DNA from: Alphaproteobacteria bacterium
GTDB lineage: Bacteria; Pseudomonadota; Alphaproteobacteria; SHVP01
Assembly (NCBI GenBank): GCA_016869765.1
Contig: VGES01000034.1
Location: 1 to 40,078 of the forward strand
Direction of reading: 5' to 3'
DNA: 40,078 nucleotides
Below the pieces are notes generated by a model that saw only the letters and a program-made list of their open reading frames with translations, was not told the DNA's origin and ran no database searches. The position numbers and the translations under genes are program-made. Positions 1-9,048 of this stretch are shown piece by piece (the first letter of the stretch is position 1; each line of letters begins with the position of its first letter).

Positions 1-1
1 T

Positions 2-64
2 GGAATTGAACGCGACGAACTCCTGTCGCTTGCCAAGCTGGTCTACCACCAAGTCGGCCACTGA
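2..64 (+). CDS. C-terminal end of an unidentified gene (cut by left edge)
   Basis: An open frame enters from the left edge and stops at TGA 62-64, giving about 20 residues ending in LAKLVYHQVGH. It lies on the same strand as, and 46 bp before, the next gene, so it may be the end of an upstream operon member. The piece is too short to recognise a family. It could also be a chance open frame. Confidence 0.35.
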   Translation, partial: GIERDELLSLAKLVYHQVGH

Positions 65-110
65 CACACCAGACGTTGTCATTCGCCTGATCGCTCGCTA
101 AGAGAGCGGC

Positions 111-896
111 ATGCACGCGCTGGCGAGAACGGTCGACTACCTCCTGTTACCCGGTCATTGGTTGACCGTTGCCGCGGTCCTTGGCGCCGGCTTGCTGCTG
201 ACCCGCTGGCGCGCTTGGGGCCGTGGCCTCTCGCTGATCGTCGCCGCGGCGTTGCTGATGATCGCCACCATCCCGGTCCACACTCCCCTGACCGCGGCCC
301 TCGAAAACCGTTTCCCGGTTCCCCAAGCGTTACCAACCGAGGTCGCGGGGATCGTCGTGCTCGGTGGCTCATCCCAGGTCGACCTCACGGTGTCGCGTCA
401 GCAGGTGTCGTTGGGTGCTAGCACGGAACGCCTTTTCGTCACGGCCGAGCTTGCCCAACGGTTTCCTGGGGCCAAGGTTGTTGTCGCCGGCGGAGTCGGG
501 CGGCCTGATCTCAAGGAGGCCGACATCGAATCCGCAATCCTGGAGCGGCTGGGTGTTCGCCGCGATCGATTGGTCCTCGATCGTCAGTCGCTCAATACCT
601 TCGAGAACCTCACGAATGTTCGGCGATTGGTCGAGCCCCGCCCTGACGAGACCTGGATACTGGTGACGTCAGCTGCGCAACTGCCGAGGGCTGTCGGCGT
701 TGCCCGAAAACTGGGCTGGCCGGTAGTCCCGTATCCCGCCGACTACACCACTGGGCCTGGAGCAGCCCTGAATTTGAACTTCAATCTGGCCCGCAACCTG
801 ATCCAACTCAGCATCATCCTGCACGAGTGGGTCGGATTGGGGGCGTATCGACTGTTGGGTAGGAGCGACGAATGGTTTCCGGAATATCGGGGTTAA
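111..896 (+). CDS. YdcF/ElyC-like DUF218 membrane protein
   Basis: The 261-residue protein has two hydrophobic segments at the N-terminus (about residues 9-30 and 39-55), then a DUF218 (YdcF/SanA/ElyC-type) domain from about residue 80. Family hallmarks visible are the IVVLGGS strand (81-87), the S-x-N-T-x-E-N segment (160-166) and VTSAAQLPRA (near 185-194). Proteins of this family are inner-membrane anchored and linked to envelope or peptidoglycan precursor homeostasis, but the reaction is not settled. The ATG at 111 follows a purine-rich AAGAGAG. The 3' end overlaps the next gene, a transglycosylase lipoprotein, by 25 bp, which suggests coupled translation and fits an envelope role. Family assignment is firm; function is inferred. 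Confidence 0.85.
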   Translation: MHALARTVDYLLLPGHWLTVAAVLGAGLLLTRWRAWGRGLSLIVAAALLMIATIPVHTPLTAALENRFPVPQALPTEVAGIVVLGGSSQVDLTVSRQQVSLGASTERLFVTAELAQRFPGAKVVVAGGVGRPDLKEADIESAILERLGVRRDRLVLDRQSLNTFENLTNVRRLVEPRPDETWILVTSAAQLPRAVGVARKLGWPVVPYPADYTTGPGAALNLNFNLARNLIQLSIILHEWVGLGAYRLLGRSDEWFPEYRG

Positions 897-1957
897 GCGG
901 TCACCGATCGCTGGCGCGAAGCATAAGGACCTTGGCGGTTGTCGGCGCGATCTTGTTGCTCGCCTCGTGCAGTGCGACGGGCAACGAGCCGGCTCCCTCA
1001 TCGACTCCCCCGCCTCCGCCAGCCTCGCCGACCGCGGGAAACGCGATCCCGGATCTCGATCCGAATCGTTTTCGAGTCTGGCTCGCTGAACTGCGTCAGG
1101 AGGCTGCGAGTCAAGGAATTCGACCGGCCGTTCTCGATGACACCCTCAACGGCATTCGACCGCTACGGCGCGTTATCGAGCTCGATCGCAGCCAGCCGGA
1201 ATTCACCTTGACGTTCGACCAGTATCTCGGTCGAACCGTGCCTGCTGCCAGGGTCGCTCGTGGTCGCCAATTGCTCGCCGAAAACCGGACGCTGCTCGGC
1301 GAGATCAGTGCGGCCTACAAAGTTCAACCGCGTTTCATCGTTGCTCTCTGGGGCATCGAAACCGATTTCGGACGGGTCACCGGCGGCTTCAATGTGGTTG
1401 AGGCTCTGGCGACGCTGGCCTTCGAGGGGCGCCGGGCCAACTACTTTCGCACCGAATTGATGCTCGCGTTGCAAATCGTGAACGATGGCCACATCTCCGC
1501 CAAGGACATGCGCGGTTCCTGGGCCGGGGCCATGGGGCAATCGCAGTTCATGCCGTCGAGCTTCGTCAACTATGCCCTCGACTACGATCGTGACGGTCGT
1601 CGCGACATCTGGTCGACGCGGTCCGACGTGCTCGCCTCGATCGCGAACTATCTCAACCAAGTCGGCTGGCGCGACGATCAAACGTGGGGTCGCGAGGTGA
1701 AGTTCGATGAGCAGGTCGATCGCAGCACGCTGTCGGGCTCACGCTCTCTTGCCGAATGGGGCAAGCTCGGCGTGCGTCGCATCGACGGAGGTCCGCTCCC
1801 GCGGCGTCCGGTTATTGCCAGCTTGGTGACGTTGGACGGTCCGCGGCCGCGAACCTTCCTCGTCTATGACAACTATCGCGCCATCTTGAAGTGGAACCGT
1901 TCGACGTTTTTTGCCCTCGCGGTCGGCCTGCTTGCAGATCAGCTCGATGGTGGATAG
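872..1957 (+). CDS. MltB-type lytic murein transglycosylase lipoprotein
   Basis: The 361-residue protein would cleave the MurNAc-GlcNAc bond of peptidoglycan to a 1,6-anhydro product. The N-terminus is a lipoprotein signal with lipobox LASC (Cys33), so it is probably anchored in a membrane facing the periplasm. A proline-rich linker follows. The SLT_2 (MltB) domain runs from about residue 50 to 345, with the expected catalytic Glu163 in WGIETDFG and the conserved MGQSQFMPSSF segment downstream. The ATG at 872 has an AGGAG at 861-865 and lies inside the end of the upstream YdcF-like gene. I see no C-terminal peptidoglycan-binding domain. Neighbours RlpA and a D,D-carboxypeptidase support a wall-remodelling cluster. 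Confidence 0.92.
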   Translation: MVSGISGLSGHRSLARSIRTLAVVGAILLLASCSATGNEPAPSSTPPPPPASPTAGNAIPDLDPNRFRVWLAELRQEAASQGIRPAVLDDTLNGIRPLRRVIELDRSQPEFTLTFDQYLGRTVPAARVARGRQLLAENRTLLGEISAAYKVQPRFIVALWGIETDFGRVTGGFNVVEALATLAFEGRRANYFRTELMLALQIVNDGHISAKDMRGSWAGAMGQSQFMPSSFVNYALDYDRDGRRDIWSTRSDVLASIANYLNQVGWRDDQTWGREVKFDEQVDRSTLSGSRSLAEWGKLGVRRIDGGPLPRRPVIASLVTLDGPRPRTFLVYDNYRAILKWNRSTFFALAVGLLADQLDGG

Positions 1958-1996
1958 GATACTAAATCGAGGGGAATTTCTAAGGTCACCTACAAG

Positions 1997-2947
1997 ATGC
2001 AGGGCGCAAGTCGCTGGCTTCGCATACTTGTTCTGATCGCCGCAGGGGCAGCCGTCGCCGGATGCACTGAGGCCAAGTTCGCCATACAGGCCGCCAAGAA
2101 CGTTTCGCGCGATGTCGAGTCGCGAGAGTCCGGCAACCGGAACAGCCCCGACGGTGTCCCGATCGGCCCAGGCGGCATTTACAAAGTTGGCGGCCCGTAC
2201 ACGATCAACGGCATCACGTACGTCCCGCGACTCGAGCCCGACTATGACGAGGCGGGTATCGCGTCGTGGTATGGCTCGGAGTTCCACGGCAAGCCGACCG
2301 CCAATGGCGAAACTTACGACATGAACGACATCACGGCGGCGCACAAGACGCTGCCGTTGCCGACGTACGCCCGGGTGACCAATCTCGAAAACGGCCGCAG
2401 CATCGTCGTGCGGATCAATGATCGTGGTCCGTACGTACAGGGGCGCATCATCGATCTGTCGCGACGGTCGGCCCAACTGCTCGGCATGGACCGGCAGGGA
2501 ACGGCGAAAGTCCGGGTTCGTGTCCTGAACGGCTCGGGGCAGGGATTTGTCGCCGAGCGTCCGGCGACGGCACCACAGGAGCGCACCCGCATGGCGTCGG
2601 CCAAGGTCGAGGATGTGCAGGCCGAGAGCCTGCCGCCGCCGGAAGGGGTCAAGGCCGCGCCAGACCACATCCGTTTGGCCGCGCTACCGGCTCAGGTGTC
2701 GATCGAACCCGTCAAAACCACGGGGATCTTCGTGCAAGCAGGCGCCTTTTCCCAGCGAGACAACGCGACCCGGGTGGCGATTCGGTTACGCAGCATTGGC
2801 GATGCGAAACTCGCGCCGCTGCGCACGCGCGAACGCGAGCTATTTCGCGTTCGCATCGGTCCGATCGCCAGCGTGGCCGAGGCCGATGCGATGTTGACCC
2901 GCGTTGTCGGTGCCGGCTTCCCCGAAGCCCGCATCGTCGTCGACTAG
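1997..2947 (+). CDS. rlpA: RlpA-like septal lytic transglycosylase with SPOR domain
   Basis: The 316-residue protein begins with a lipoprotein signal (lipobox VAGC). It contains an RlpA-like double-psi beta-barrel from about residue 85 to 175 (GIASWYGSEFHGKPTANGE, then VRINDRGP). The Asp in RINDRGP, about residue 142, corresponds to the catalytic acid of RlpA. A low-complexity linker follows, then a C-terminal SPOR domain (about 240-316, beginning GIFVQAGAF) of the kind that binds denuded septal glycan. Members cleave naked glycan strands at division sites in some bacteria. It lies 39 bp after the MltB-like gene and 60 bp before a D,D-carboxypeptidase. The order rlpA-dac-tmk is common in alphaproteobacteria. 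Confidence 0.93.
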   Translation: MQGASRWLRILVLIAAGAAVAGCTEAKFAIQAAKNVSRDVESRESGNRNSPDGVPIGPGGIYKVGGPYTINGITYVPRLEPDYDEAGIASWYGSEFHGKPTANGETYDMNDITAAHKTLPLPTYARVTNLENGRSIVVRINDRGPYVQGRIIDLSRRSAQLLGMDRQGTAKVRVRVLNGSGQGFVAERPATAPQERTRMASAKVEDVQAESLPPPEGVKAAPDHIRLAALPAQVSIEPVKTTGIFVQAGAFSQRDNATRVAIRLRSIGDAKLAPLRTRERELFRVRIGPIASVAEADAMLTRVVGAGFPEARIVVD

Positions 2948-3007
2948 AGCATCACAAACTTGCCCCAATAGCGTGATAACGCTGCAAGCGAAGAGGAAAC
3001 CCCGCCG

Positions 3008-4150
3008 ATGATTCGTCACGCCTTGGCCGTTGCAACCGTCTCGCTTGGTCTCGTGTGGTCGACGGGAGGAGTGGGGCAAGGCTTCGATACCGCGGCCCGC
3101 CACGCCCTCATGATTGACGAGGCGACCGGCGCCGTTTTGATGGAAAAGGCAGCCGACGTCCCGATGCAGCCTTCGTCGATGAGCAAGTTGATGACGCTCT
3201 ATATCGTTTTCGAGCGGATCGCGCAGGGCAAGCTCAAGCTCGAGGACACGCTCGCCGTCAGCCAGAAGGCATGGCGGACCGGTGGCTCGAAGATGTTCGT
3301 GGCGGTCAATTCGCGTGTTTCTGTCGAAGATCTCTTGCGCGGGGTGATTGTCCAGTCCGGCAACGACGCATGCGTCGTCCTGGCCGAAGGACTGGCCGGG
3401 TCGGAACAGGCCTTTGCCGAGGAGATGAACCGCAAAGCCAAGGAACTCGGCTTGCAGAACAGCCACTTCGTAAACGCTTCGGGTCTGCCGGAGGACGACC
3501 AGCTGGTGACGGCGCACGATCTGGCGATTCTGGCGCGCCGGCTGATCCGCGACTTTCCACAGTTTTATGGCTATTTCGCCGAACAGAACTTCACCTACAA
3601 CGGAATCAAGCAGGGCAACCGCAATCCGTTGCTCTATCGTGACACCGGGGTTGACGGACTGAAGACCGGCCACGCTGAGGACGCCGGGTTCGGGCTGGTT
3701 GCCTCGGCCAAGCGCGGCGACCGGCGGCTCATCCTCGTGGTCAACGGTCTCGGATCGATGAACGAGCGTTCGCGCGAAACCGTGCGAATCCTCGATTGGG
3801 GTTTTCGCGAGTTCAAGAACTACCCGTTGGTGAAGGGCGGCCAACCGATCGAGACGGTGCCGGTGTGGTTGGGTGACAAGCCCTCGGTGTCTCTTGTCGC
3901 GGCCAACGACGTTCTCCTCACCCTGTCGCGCCAGGCACGTCGCGACCTCCAGGTGAAGGTGGCCTACGACGAACCGCAGTCCGCGCCGATCCGGCGTGGC
4001 GCCGTACTCGGTATGATGACGATCGAAGTGCCGAAGGGGGCTCTGATCCGGGTTCCGCTGGTGGCCGACGACGACGTGGAACGACTTAACTTTGTCGGTC
4101 GCTTCGCGGCCGCGGTAAACTACCTGCTGTGGGGGCATCAGGCCCCCTGA
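3008..4150 (+). CDS. Serine-type D-alanyl-D-alanine carboxypeptidase (PBP5/6 family)
   Basis: The 380-residue protein removes the terminal D-Ala from peptidoglycan pentapeptides in the periplasm. A signal peptide covers about residues 1-24. The three active-site motifs of S11 peptidases are all present: SxxK as SMSK (57-60), SGN (117-119) and KTG (219-221). The C-terminal third corresponds to the PBP5 C-terminal beta domain and ends without a very clear amphipathic anchor helix. The ATG at 3008 follows a GAAGAGGAAA stretch. It sits between rlpA and tmk, 16 bp from the latter, and probably shares a transcript. It is the dacA/dacC-type enzyme; which paralogue cannot be said. Confidence 0.94.
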   Translation: MIRHALAVATVSLGLVWSTGGVGQGFDTAARHALMIDEATGAVLMEKAADVPMQPSSMSKLMTLYIVFERIAQGKLKLEDTLAVSQKAWRTGGSKMFVAVNSRVSVEDLLRGVIVQSGNDACVVLAEGLAGSEQAFAEEMNRKAKELGLQNSHFVNASGLPEDDQLVTAHDLAILARRLIRDFPQFYGYFAEQNFTYNGIKQGNRNPLLYRDTGVDGLKTGHAEDAGFGLVASAKRGDRRLILVVNGLGSMNERSRETVRILDWGFREFKNYPLVKGGQPIETVPVWLGDKPSVSLVAANDVLLTLSRQARRDLQVKVAYDEPQSAPIRRGAVLGMMTIEVPKGALIRVPLVADDDVERLNFVGRFAAAVNYLLWGHQAP

Positions 4151-4166
4151 TTCGTGAAGGGGCCGG

Positions 4167-4808
4167 GTGAATCGCGGGCGGTTTCTCACAGTTGAGGGCG
4201 GTGAGGGGAGCGGCAAGTCCACGCAGGTGGAGCGCCTCGCGGCGGCCTTGCGCGCGCGCGGACTGACGGTCCTTCAGACGCGCGAGCCCGGCGGCGCTCC
4301 AGGGGCCGAAGAGATCCGGCGGCTGCTTGTTTCGGGCGAACCTGGACGATGGCTCCCTCGCACCGAACTACTGCTCCACTTTGCGGCTCGCTGCGAGCAC
4401 GTCCGTCAAACCATCGAACCGGCTTTGGCGCGGGGCGACTGGGTGGTGTCGGACCGCTTCGCCGATTCGACGTTGGCCTACCAGGGTTACGGCCACGCAC
4501 TCGGGACTGACTTGGTTAGAGCGGTCCAACGTGCGGCGATCGGCGATTTTTGTCCGGACCTGACGCTATTCCTCGATGTCGACGTCGCGACCGGACTATC
4601 TCGCGCCAGACAACGGGCGACGGCGGGGGAAGACCGCTACGAGCGGATGGATCGTTCGTTCCATGAACGAGTCCGCCATGGCTTTCGCGAGATTGCGACG
4701 GTCGAACAATCGCGCGTCGTGACGATCGAGGTTTCCGGTGATCCGGAGTCGGTGGCCAGGCTGGTTTGGGCTTCAGTGACCCGACGCTTCGGGTGGGGCG
4801 ATGGCTAA
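4167..4808 (+). CDS. tmk: Thymidylate kinase
   Basis: The 213-residue enzyme phosphorylates dTMP to dTDP with ATP in the cytoplasm. The P-loop GGEGSGKST is at residues 11-19, the conserved DR of the dTMP site is in SDRFADSTLAYQG (96-97), and an Arg-rich lid region lies near 146-158. The start is GTG at 4167, preceded by AAGGGG at a good distance; no ATG fits the family N-terminus. The 3' end overlaps holB by 8 bp, so the two are likely translationally coupled. tmk-holB adjacency is widespread and puts dTTP supply beside a clamp-loader subunit. Confidence 0.96.
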   Translation: MNRGRFLTVEGGEGSGKSTQVERLAAALRARGLTVLQTREPGGAPGAEEIRRLLVSGEPGRWLPRTELLLHFAARCEHVRQTIEPALARGDWVVSDRFADSTLAYQGYGHALGTDLVRAVQRAAIGDFCPDLTLFLDVDVATGLSRARQRATAGEDRYERMDRSFHERVRHGFREIATVEQSRVVTIEVSGDPESVARLVWASVTRRFGWGDG

Positions 4809-5910
4809 GGAACCGGTACGCGAGGACGCGGCTGAGCATCCGCGTCGGACTCCGGGTCTCGTCGGACATTCCGCCGCGCAATCGTTGCTGCTACGCCGCG
4901 TGGCCGACGGCCGCCTGGCCCATGCTTGGATTTTCTCTGGGCCGCGCGGCATCGGCAAAGCAACGCTCGCGTATAGGTTTGCGCGCCACCTTCTGTCGCG
5001 ACGAGACTCCGGATCGGAGGTCAGTCTATTCGGGGAGCCGAGCACTCAATCGCTCGAGGTACCGGCAGAATCGAGCGTGTTTCGTTTGGTGGCTCAAGGG
5101 GCCCATCCGGATCTGATCACCGTCGAGAGGGCCTACGACGAGAAGGCGAAGCGCCTACGCGGAGAGATTTCTGTCGACGACGTACGTCGGCTCACGCCGT
5201 TCTTTGGTACGACCGCCAGTGGAGAGGGATGGCGCGTGGCGATCGTCGATTCGGTCGATGATCTCAACCGAAACGCGGCCAATGCCTTGCTCAAGATCCT
5301 CGAAGAGCCGCCGGAGCGAGGCGTATTGATCTTGATCGCTCACACGCGCGGGGCGGTGCTGCCAACCATACGGTCGCGCTGTGCGACCTTGACCATGGCT
5401 CCACTGGCCGCGAGCGAAGTTGCCGCGGTCCTCCAGGGCCATGTGGGGGATCTGGATCCGCAGGCCATGGCCGAGGTGGTGACGCTCGCGCACGGCAGCC
5501 CTGGGCGGGCAATCGAGTTGGCGCAATCGGGTGGGGCGGCCGTGTATCGCGACATGGTTGGGCTTCTGGGTGCCTCGCCAAAAGGCCTCGACATCGCCGC
5601 GGTGCACGAACTGGCGGATCGCGCAAGCCATCGCGGCAACGACGAACAGTTTCGAGTGCTATCCGACCTGTTGGTCGAATGGCTGGCATCGATGATCGCT
5701 GCCGGTGCGAGCGGACGAGCGTTCCGCGCAATCATCGAAGGCGAGGAGGGGGTCGCCGAGAAACTCTGGCGGAGTCGCGGCCTTGCGCAGTGGTTAGAGG
5801 TATGGGAAAAGGTCCGTGATCGCTTGGTTCAGAGCGAGGCGCTGAATCTCGATCGTAAGCAGACTCTCATCGACGTATTTCTGAGCCTCGACCACGTGTC
5901 GAGGGCATAG
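4801..5910 (+). CDS. holB: DNA polymerase III subunit delta prime
   Basis: The 369-residue protein is the delta-prime subunit of the clamp loader that places the beta clamp on DNA. Visible are the P-loop-like GPRGIGKA (47-54), the conserved RNAANALLKILEEPP helix and the SRC sensor segment (TIRSRC). I see no cysteine cluster between the P-loop and the Walker B region, so the zinc module found in many clamp-loader subunits seems absent. The Walker motifs are degenerate, as is usual for delta prime. The ATG at 4801 overlaps the tmk stop, and metG starts 11 bp after the stop. Confidence 0.93.
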   Translation: MAKEPVREDAAEHPRRTPGLVGHSAAQSLLLRRVADGRLAHAWIFSGPRGIGKATLAYRFARHLLSRRDSGSEVSLFGEPSTQSLEVPAESSVFRLVAQGAHPDLITVERAYDEKAKRLRGEISVDDVRRLTPFFGTTASGEGWRVAIVDSVDDLNRNAANALLKILEEPPERGVLILIAHTRGAVLPTIRSRCATLTMAPLAASEVAAVLQGHVGDLDPQAMAEVVTLAHGSPGRAIELAQSGGAAVYRDMVGLLGASPKGLDIAAVHELADRASHRGNDEQFRVLSDLLVEWLASMIAAGASGRAFRAIIEGEEGVAEKLWRSRGLAQWLEVWEKVRDRLVQSEALNLDRKQTLIDVFLSLDHVSRA

Positions 5911-5921
5911 CGGCGAGCGCC

Positions 5922-7502
5922 ATGGCAAACCATCGGCCAACCTTCTACGTGACGACGCCGATCTACTATGTCAACGACGCCCCACACATCGGGCACGCAT
6001 ACACGACCTTGGCCTGCGACGTGCTGGCCCGTTTCAAAAGGCTCGATGGTTTCGATGTTCTCTTTCTCACGGGGACGGACGAACACGGACAAAAGGTGGA
6101 GAAGTCGGCGCTCAACGCCGGGGTTGCACCGCAAAGCTATTGCGATTCGGTCTCAAAGTTGTTTCGTGATCTCACCGGTGCGCTCGACGTCTCCAACGAC
6201 GACTTTATTCGCACGACCGAGGCCCGTCATGTTCGGGCGAGCCAGGCGTTGTGGCGCGCCATCGCGGCGCGTCAAAGCCCGGCCGGCCGGCCCAACATCT
6301 ATCTTGGCAAGTACGCAGGGTGGTATGCCATCCGCGACGAAGCGTTTTACGACGAAGGGGAACTGACGCTGGGGGCGGATGGTCGCCGCCGGGCGCCGTC
6401 CGGCGCCGAAGTCGAGTGGGTCGAGGAACCGAGCTATTTCTTCCGGTTGTCGGACTGGCAACAGGTCTTGCTCGACTTTTACGAAAAGAATCCGGAGGCG
6501 GTCCTTCCTGCGACACGGCGCAACGAAGTCACGAGTTTCGTGCGCCAAGGACTTCAGGATCTGTCGATTTCGCGGACGACCTTCACCTGGGGCATTCCGG
6601 TCCCCGACGCACCGGGGCACGTCATCTACGTCTGGCTCGATGCCTTGACGAACTACATCACGGCCGCCGGATATCCGGATGTCGATGGCGGCTTTGCCCG
6701 CCGATGGCCAGCCGACCTCCACATGGTGGGCAAGGACATCCTGCGCTTCCACGCGGTTTATTGGCCGGCCTTTCTGATGGCCGCCGGCCTGGAACCGGCC
6801 AAGCGGGTTTTTGCGCACGGCTGGTGGACCAACGAAGGACAGAAAATTTCGAAGTCGCTCGGCAATGTGATCGATCCCTACCAGTTGATCGAGCAATACG
6901 GCCTCGATCCGGTGCGGTACTTTCTGATGCGTGAGGTCCCGTTCGGACAGGATGGCGATCTCAGCCGTGCGGCCATGGTGCGGCGGCGAAACGTCGACCT
7001 CGCGAACGACCTGGGGAATCTCGCTCAACGGGTGCTCGGGTTCATCGCCAAGAATTGCGGAGCGGCTATCCCGAAGCGCCAGCCGTTCACCGAGGCCGAC
7101 CAAGCTCTGACCGCCGCCGCCGCGTCCCTGCTCGGCCGCGTGCGCCGTGAGATCGACCAGCAGAGCTTTCATCGGGCGCTGGAGGTCGTATGGCAGGTGG
7201 TGGCCGAGGCCAATCGCTATGTCGATGCGCAGGCGCCCTGGGCCCTGCGTAAGACGGATCCTGTGCGCATGGAGGCCGTGCTCTACGTGCTGTGCGACCT
7301 GCTGCGGCGACTCGGGATCGTCCTGCAGCCCTTCATGCCCCAGGCGATGGAGCTTTGGCTCGACCAGCTCGCGGTCGAACGGGACGCACGGGACTTTGGT
7401 GCCTACGATCGGGTGCTGGTTTCCGGCATCAATCTACCGACACCAAAACCGATCTTCCCACGCCTCGTGGAAGACGCACTGCAGGCCAAGGCACCGTCGT
7501 GA
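5922..7502 (+). CDS. metG: Methionyl-tRNA synthetase
   Basis: The 526-residue class I synthetase charges tRNA-Met with methionine. The HIGH signature is exact (HIGH, 22-25) and the KMSKS signature appears as KISKS (308-312). The connective region has no CxxC pairs, so this is the compact type without a zinc knuckle, and it has no C-terminal tRNA-binding extension, as is common in alphaproteobacteria. The ATG at 5922 lies 11 bp after holB. The stop (7500-7502) overlaps the GTG start of tatD. Confidence 0.96.
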   Translation: MANHRPTFYVTTPIYYVNDAPHIGHAYTTLACDVLARFKRLDGFDVLFLTGTDEHGQKVEKSALNAGVAPQSYCDSVSKLFRDLTGALDVSNDDFIRTTEARHVRASQALWRAIAARQSPAGRPNIYLGKYAGWYAIRDEAFYDEGELTLGADGRRRAPSGAEVEWVEEPSYFFRLSDWQQVLLDFYEKNPEAVLPATRRNEVTSFVRQGLQDLSISRTTFTWGIPVPDAPGHVIYVWLDALTNYITAAGYPDVDGGFARRWPADLHMVGKDILRFHAVYWPAFLMAAGLEPAKRVFAHGWWTNEGQKISKSLGNVIDPYQLIEQYGLDPVRYFLMREVPFGQDGDLSRAAMVRRRNVDLANDLGNLAQRVLGFIAKNCGAAIPKRQPFTEADQALTAAAASLLGRVRREIDQQSFHRALEVVWQVVAEANRYVDAQAPWALRKTDPVRMEAVLYVLCDLLRRLGIVLQPFMPQAMELWLDQLAVERDARDFGAYDRVLVSGINLPTPKPIFPRLVEDALQAKAPS

Positions 7503-8284
7503 CGTTCGTCGACAGCCATTGTCATCTCGATTTTGAAGCGTTAGCCAAAGATCGCGCCGCCGTATTGGCGCGTGCGAAAGACGCGGGCGTTGGCGCAATG
7601 CTCACCATCGGCACGCGGCGCAACAACGCCGACGTCGTGAAGGCTATTGCAGATGCGAACGAGAACGTCTGGTGCACCGTCGGGATACATCCGCACGAGG
7701 CGGACAACGATCGGTTGATGGTTGAGGATCTCGTCCGGATGTCGACTCATCCCAAGGTCGTTGGGATCGGCGAGACCGGGCTCGACTACTATTACGAGAA
7801 CGCTTCGCGCGATGGGCAATTGACGAGTTTTCGGGCGCACTGTGCCGCGGCGCGGGAGGCGAAACTGCCCCTCGTTGTCCATGCCCGCGACGCCGATTCC
7901 GACGTCGCTCAAGTCCTGAAGGAGGAGAGCCACCAGGGTGCGTTGTGTGGCGTGCTCCACTGTTTCAGTTCCGGATGGGACCTGGCGCGCGTCGCCCTGG
8001 ATCTCGGGTTTTACGTATCGATCTCCGGGATCGTGACATTCAAGAACGCGGACGACTTGCGCGCGATCGTACCCAAGATCCCGCTCGACCGTTTGCTGAT
8101 CGAGACCGATGCCCCGTTCCTGGCGCCGGCCCCCCACCGCGGTCGAGCCAACGAGCCCGCGCTGTTGGTCCACACGGCGGGGCGTGTTGCGGAAGTGGTT
8201 GCCATCCCGTTGGAACGGCTCGCAGAACAAACGACGGCGAATTTTCATCGCCTGTTCGGTCGCGCCCAGCGGCCTCTGGCGTGA
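7499..8284 (+). CDS. tatD: TatD-family metal-dependent hydrolase (DNase)
   Basis: The 261-residue amidohydrolase-fold enzyme belongs to a family with 3'-5' exonuclease and endonuclease activity, implicated in DNA repair. Metal-binding motifs are seen in order: HCHLD (7-11), GIHPH, GETGLDYYY with Glu92, HARDA, HCFS and ETDAPFLAP with Asp204. The start is GTG at 7499, which overlaps the metG stop; the family N-terminus begins VDSHCHLD, so a start inside metG is not needed. The metG-tatD-MBL order is conserved in many alphaproteobacteria. The stop overlaps the next start (GTGA). Confidence 0.93.
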   Translation: MTFVDSHCHLDFEALAKDRAAVLARAKDAGVGAMLTIGTRRNNADVVKAIADANENVWCTVGIHPHEADNDRLMVEDLVRMSTHPKVVGIGETGLDYYYENASRDGQLTSFRAHCAAAREAKLPLVVHARDADSDVAQVLKEESHQGALCGVLHCFSSGWDLARVALDLGFYVSISGIVTFKNADDLRAIVPKIPLDRLLIETDAPFLAPAPHRGRANEPALLVHTAGRVAEVVAIPLERLAEQTTANFHRLFGRAQRPLA

Positions 8285-9048
8285 ACCTCCGGGTTACGAT
8301 TCTCGGCAGCGGGACCGCGGGCGGTACGCCGCGCGTCGGGGGCGACTGGGGCGCCTGCGATCCAACCGACCCGCGTAACCGCCGCCTACGGGCTTCGATC
8401 CTGCTCGAGACTGATGGGACGAGCGTCCTGGTCGACACGTCCCCCGACTTGCGCCAGCAAGCGCTTACGGCCGGCTTCGATCGGGTCGATGCCGTGCTCT
8501 ATACCCACGCTCATGCCGATCACGCCCACGGCATCGACGACCTGCGCTTCTTCGTCCGCGGGCAGGGCGGGCGTCGCATCCCGGCCTTTGGTGCCGAGGA
8601 CACGATGCAAACGCTGCGGGCGCGTTTCCCCTACGTGTTCGATGATGTCGGGGACAAGCTCTACCCGCCGATCGTCGAGCCCAAGGTGTTGCGCGGATTG
8701 GTGCGCATCGGGGCGCTCGAGGCCCAGCCGTTTCCCCAGGGCCATGGACCGGTCACCACCCTCGGGTATCGGTTTGGCGCCTTTGCCTACTCGACCGACG
8801 TGATTCACCTTCCAGAAGAGGCCTTCGATGTGCTTGCGGGTGTGGATACCTGGGTCGTCGATTGCCTCCAGGAGGCGCCCCATCCGACCCATGCTCACCT
8901 CGCCTTAACCCTGTCCTGGATCGAACGCGTCCGACCGCGCCGGGCGGTGCTCACCCACCTCAACCCGACCTTGGATCACGACCGCCTCAGCGGCCTGCTC
9001 CCGGCGGGCGTTGAGCCGGCCTACGACGGCATGGTGCTCGAACTTTGA
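8281..9048 (+). CDS. MBL-fold metal-dependent hydrolase (PhnP-like)
   Basis: The 255-residue metallo-beta-lactamase-fold protein starts at GTG 8281, overlapping tatD (GTGA). The metal motif THAHADH is at 75-81 (His76, His78, Asp80, His81). Later ligands are suggested by STDVI, DCLQEAPHPTHAH and THLNPTLDH. The N-terminal pattern LGSGTAGGTPRVGGDWGACD matches the PhnP-like group, which includes cyclic phosphate diesterases. No phn genes are nearby, and this gene regularly follows tatD in alphaproteobacteria, so a housekeeping phosphodiesterase role is more likely than phosphonate use. The substrate is unknown. The stop overlaps the TTG start of the Nudix gene. Confidence 0.88.
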   Translation: MNLRVTILGSGTAGGTPRVGGDWGACDPTDPRNRRLRASILLETDGTSVLVDTSPDLRQQALTAGFDRVDAVLYTHAHADHAHGIDDLRFFVRGQGGRRIPAFGAEDTMQTLRARFPYVFDDVGDKLYPPIVEPKVLRGLVRIGALEAQPFPQGHGPVTTLGYRFGAFAYSTDVIHLPEEAFDVLAGVDTWVVDCLQEAPHPTHAHLALTLSWIERVRPRRAVLTHLNPTLDHDRLSGLLPAGVEPAYDGMVLEL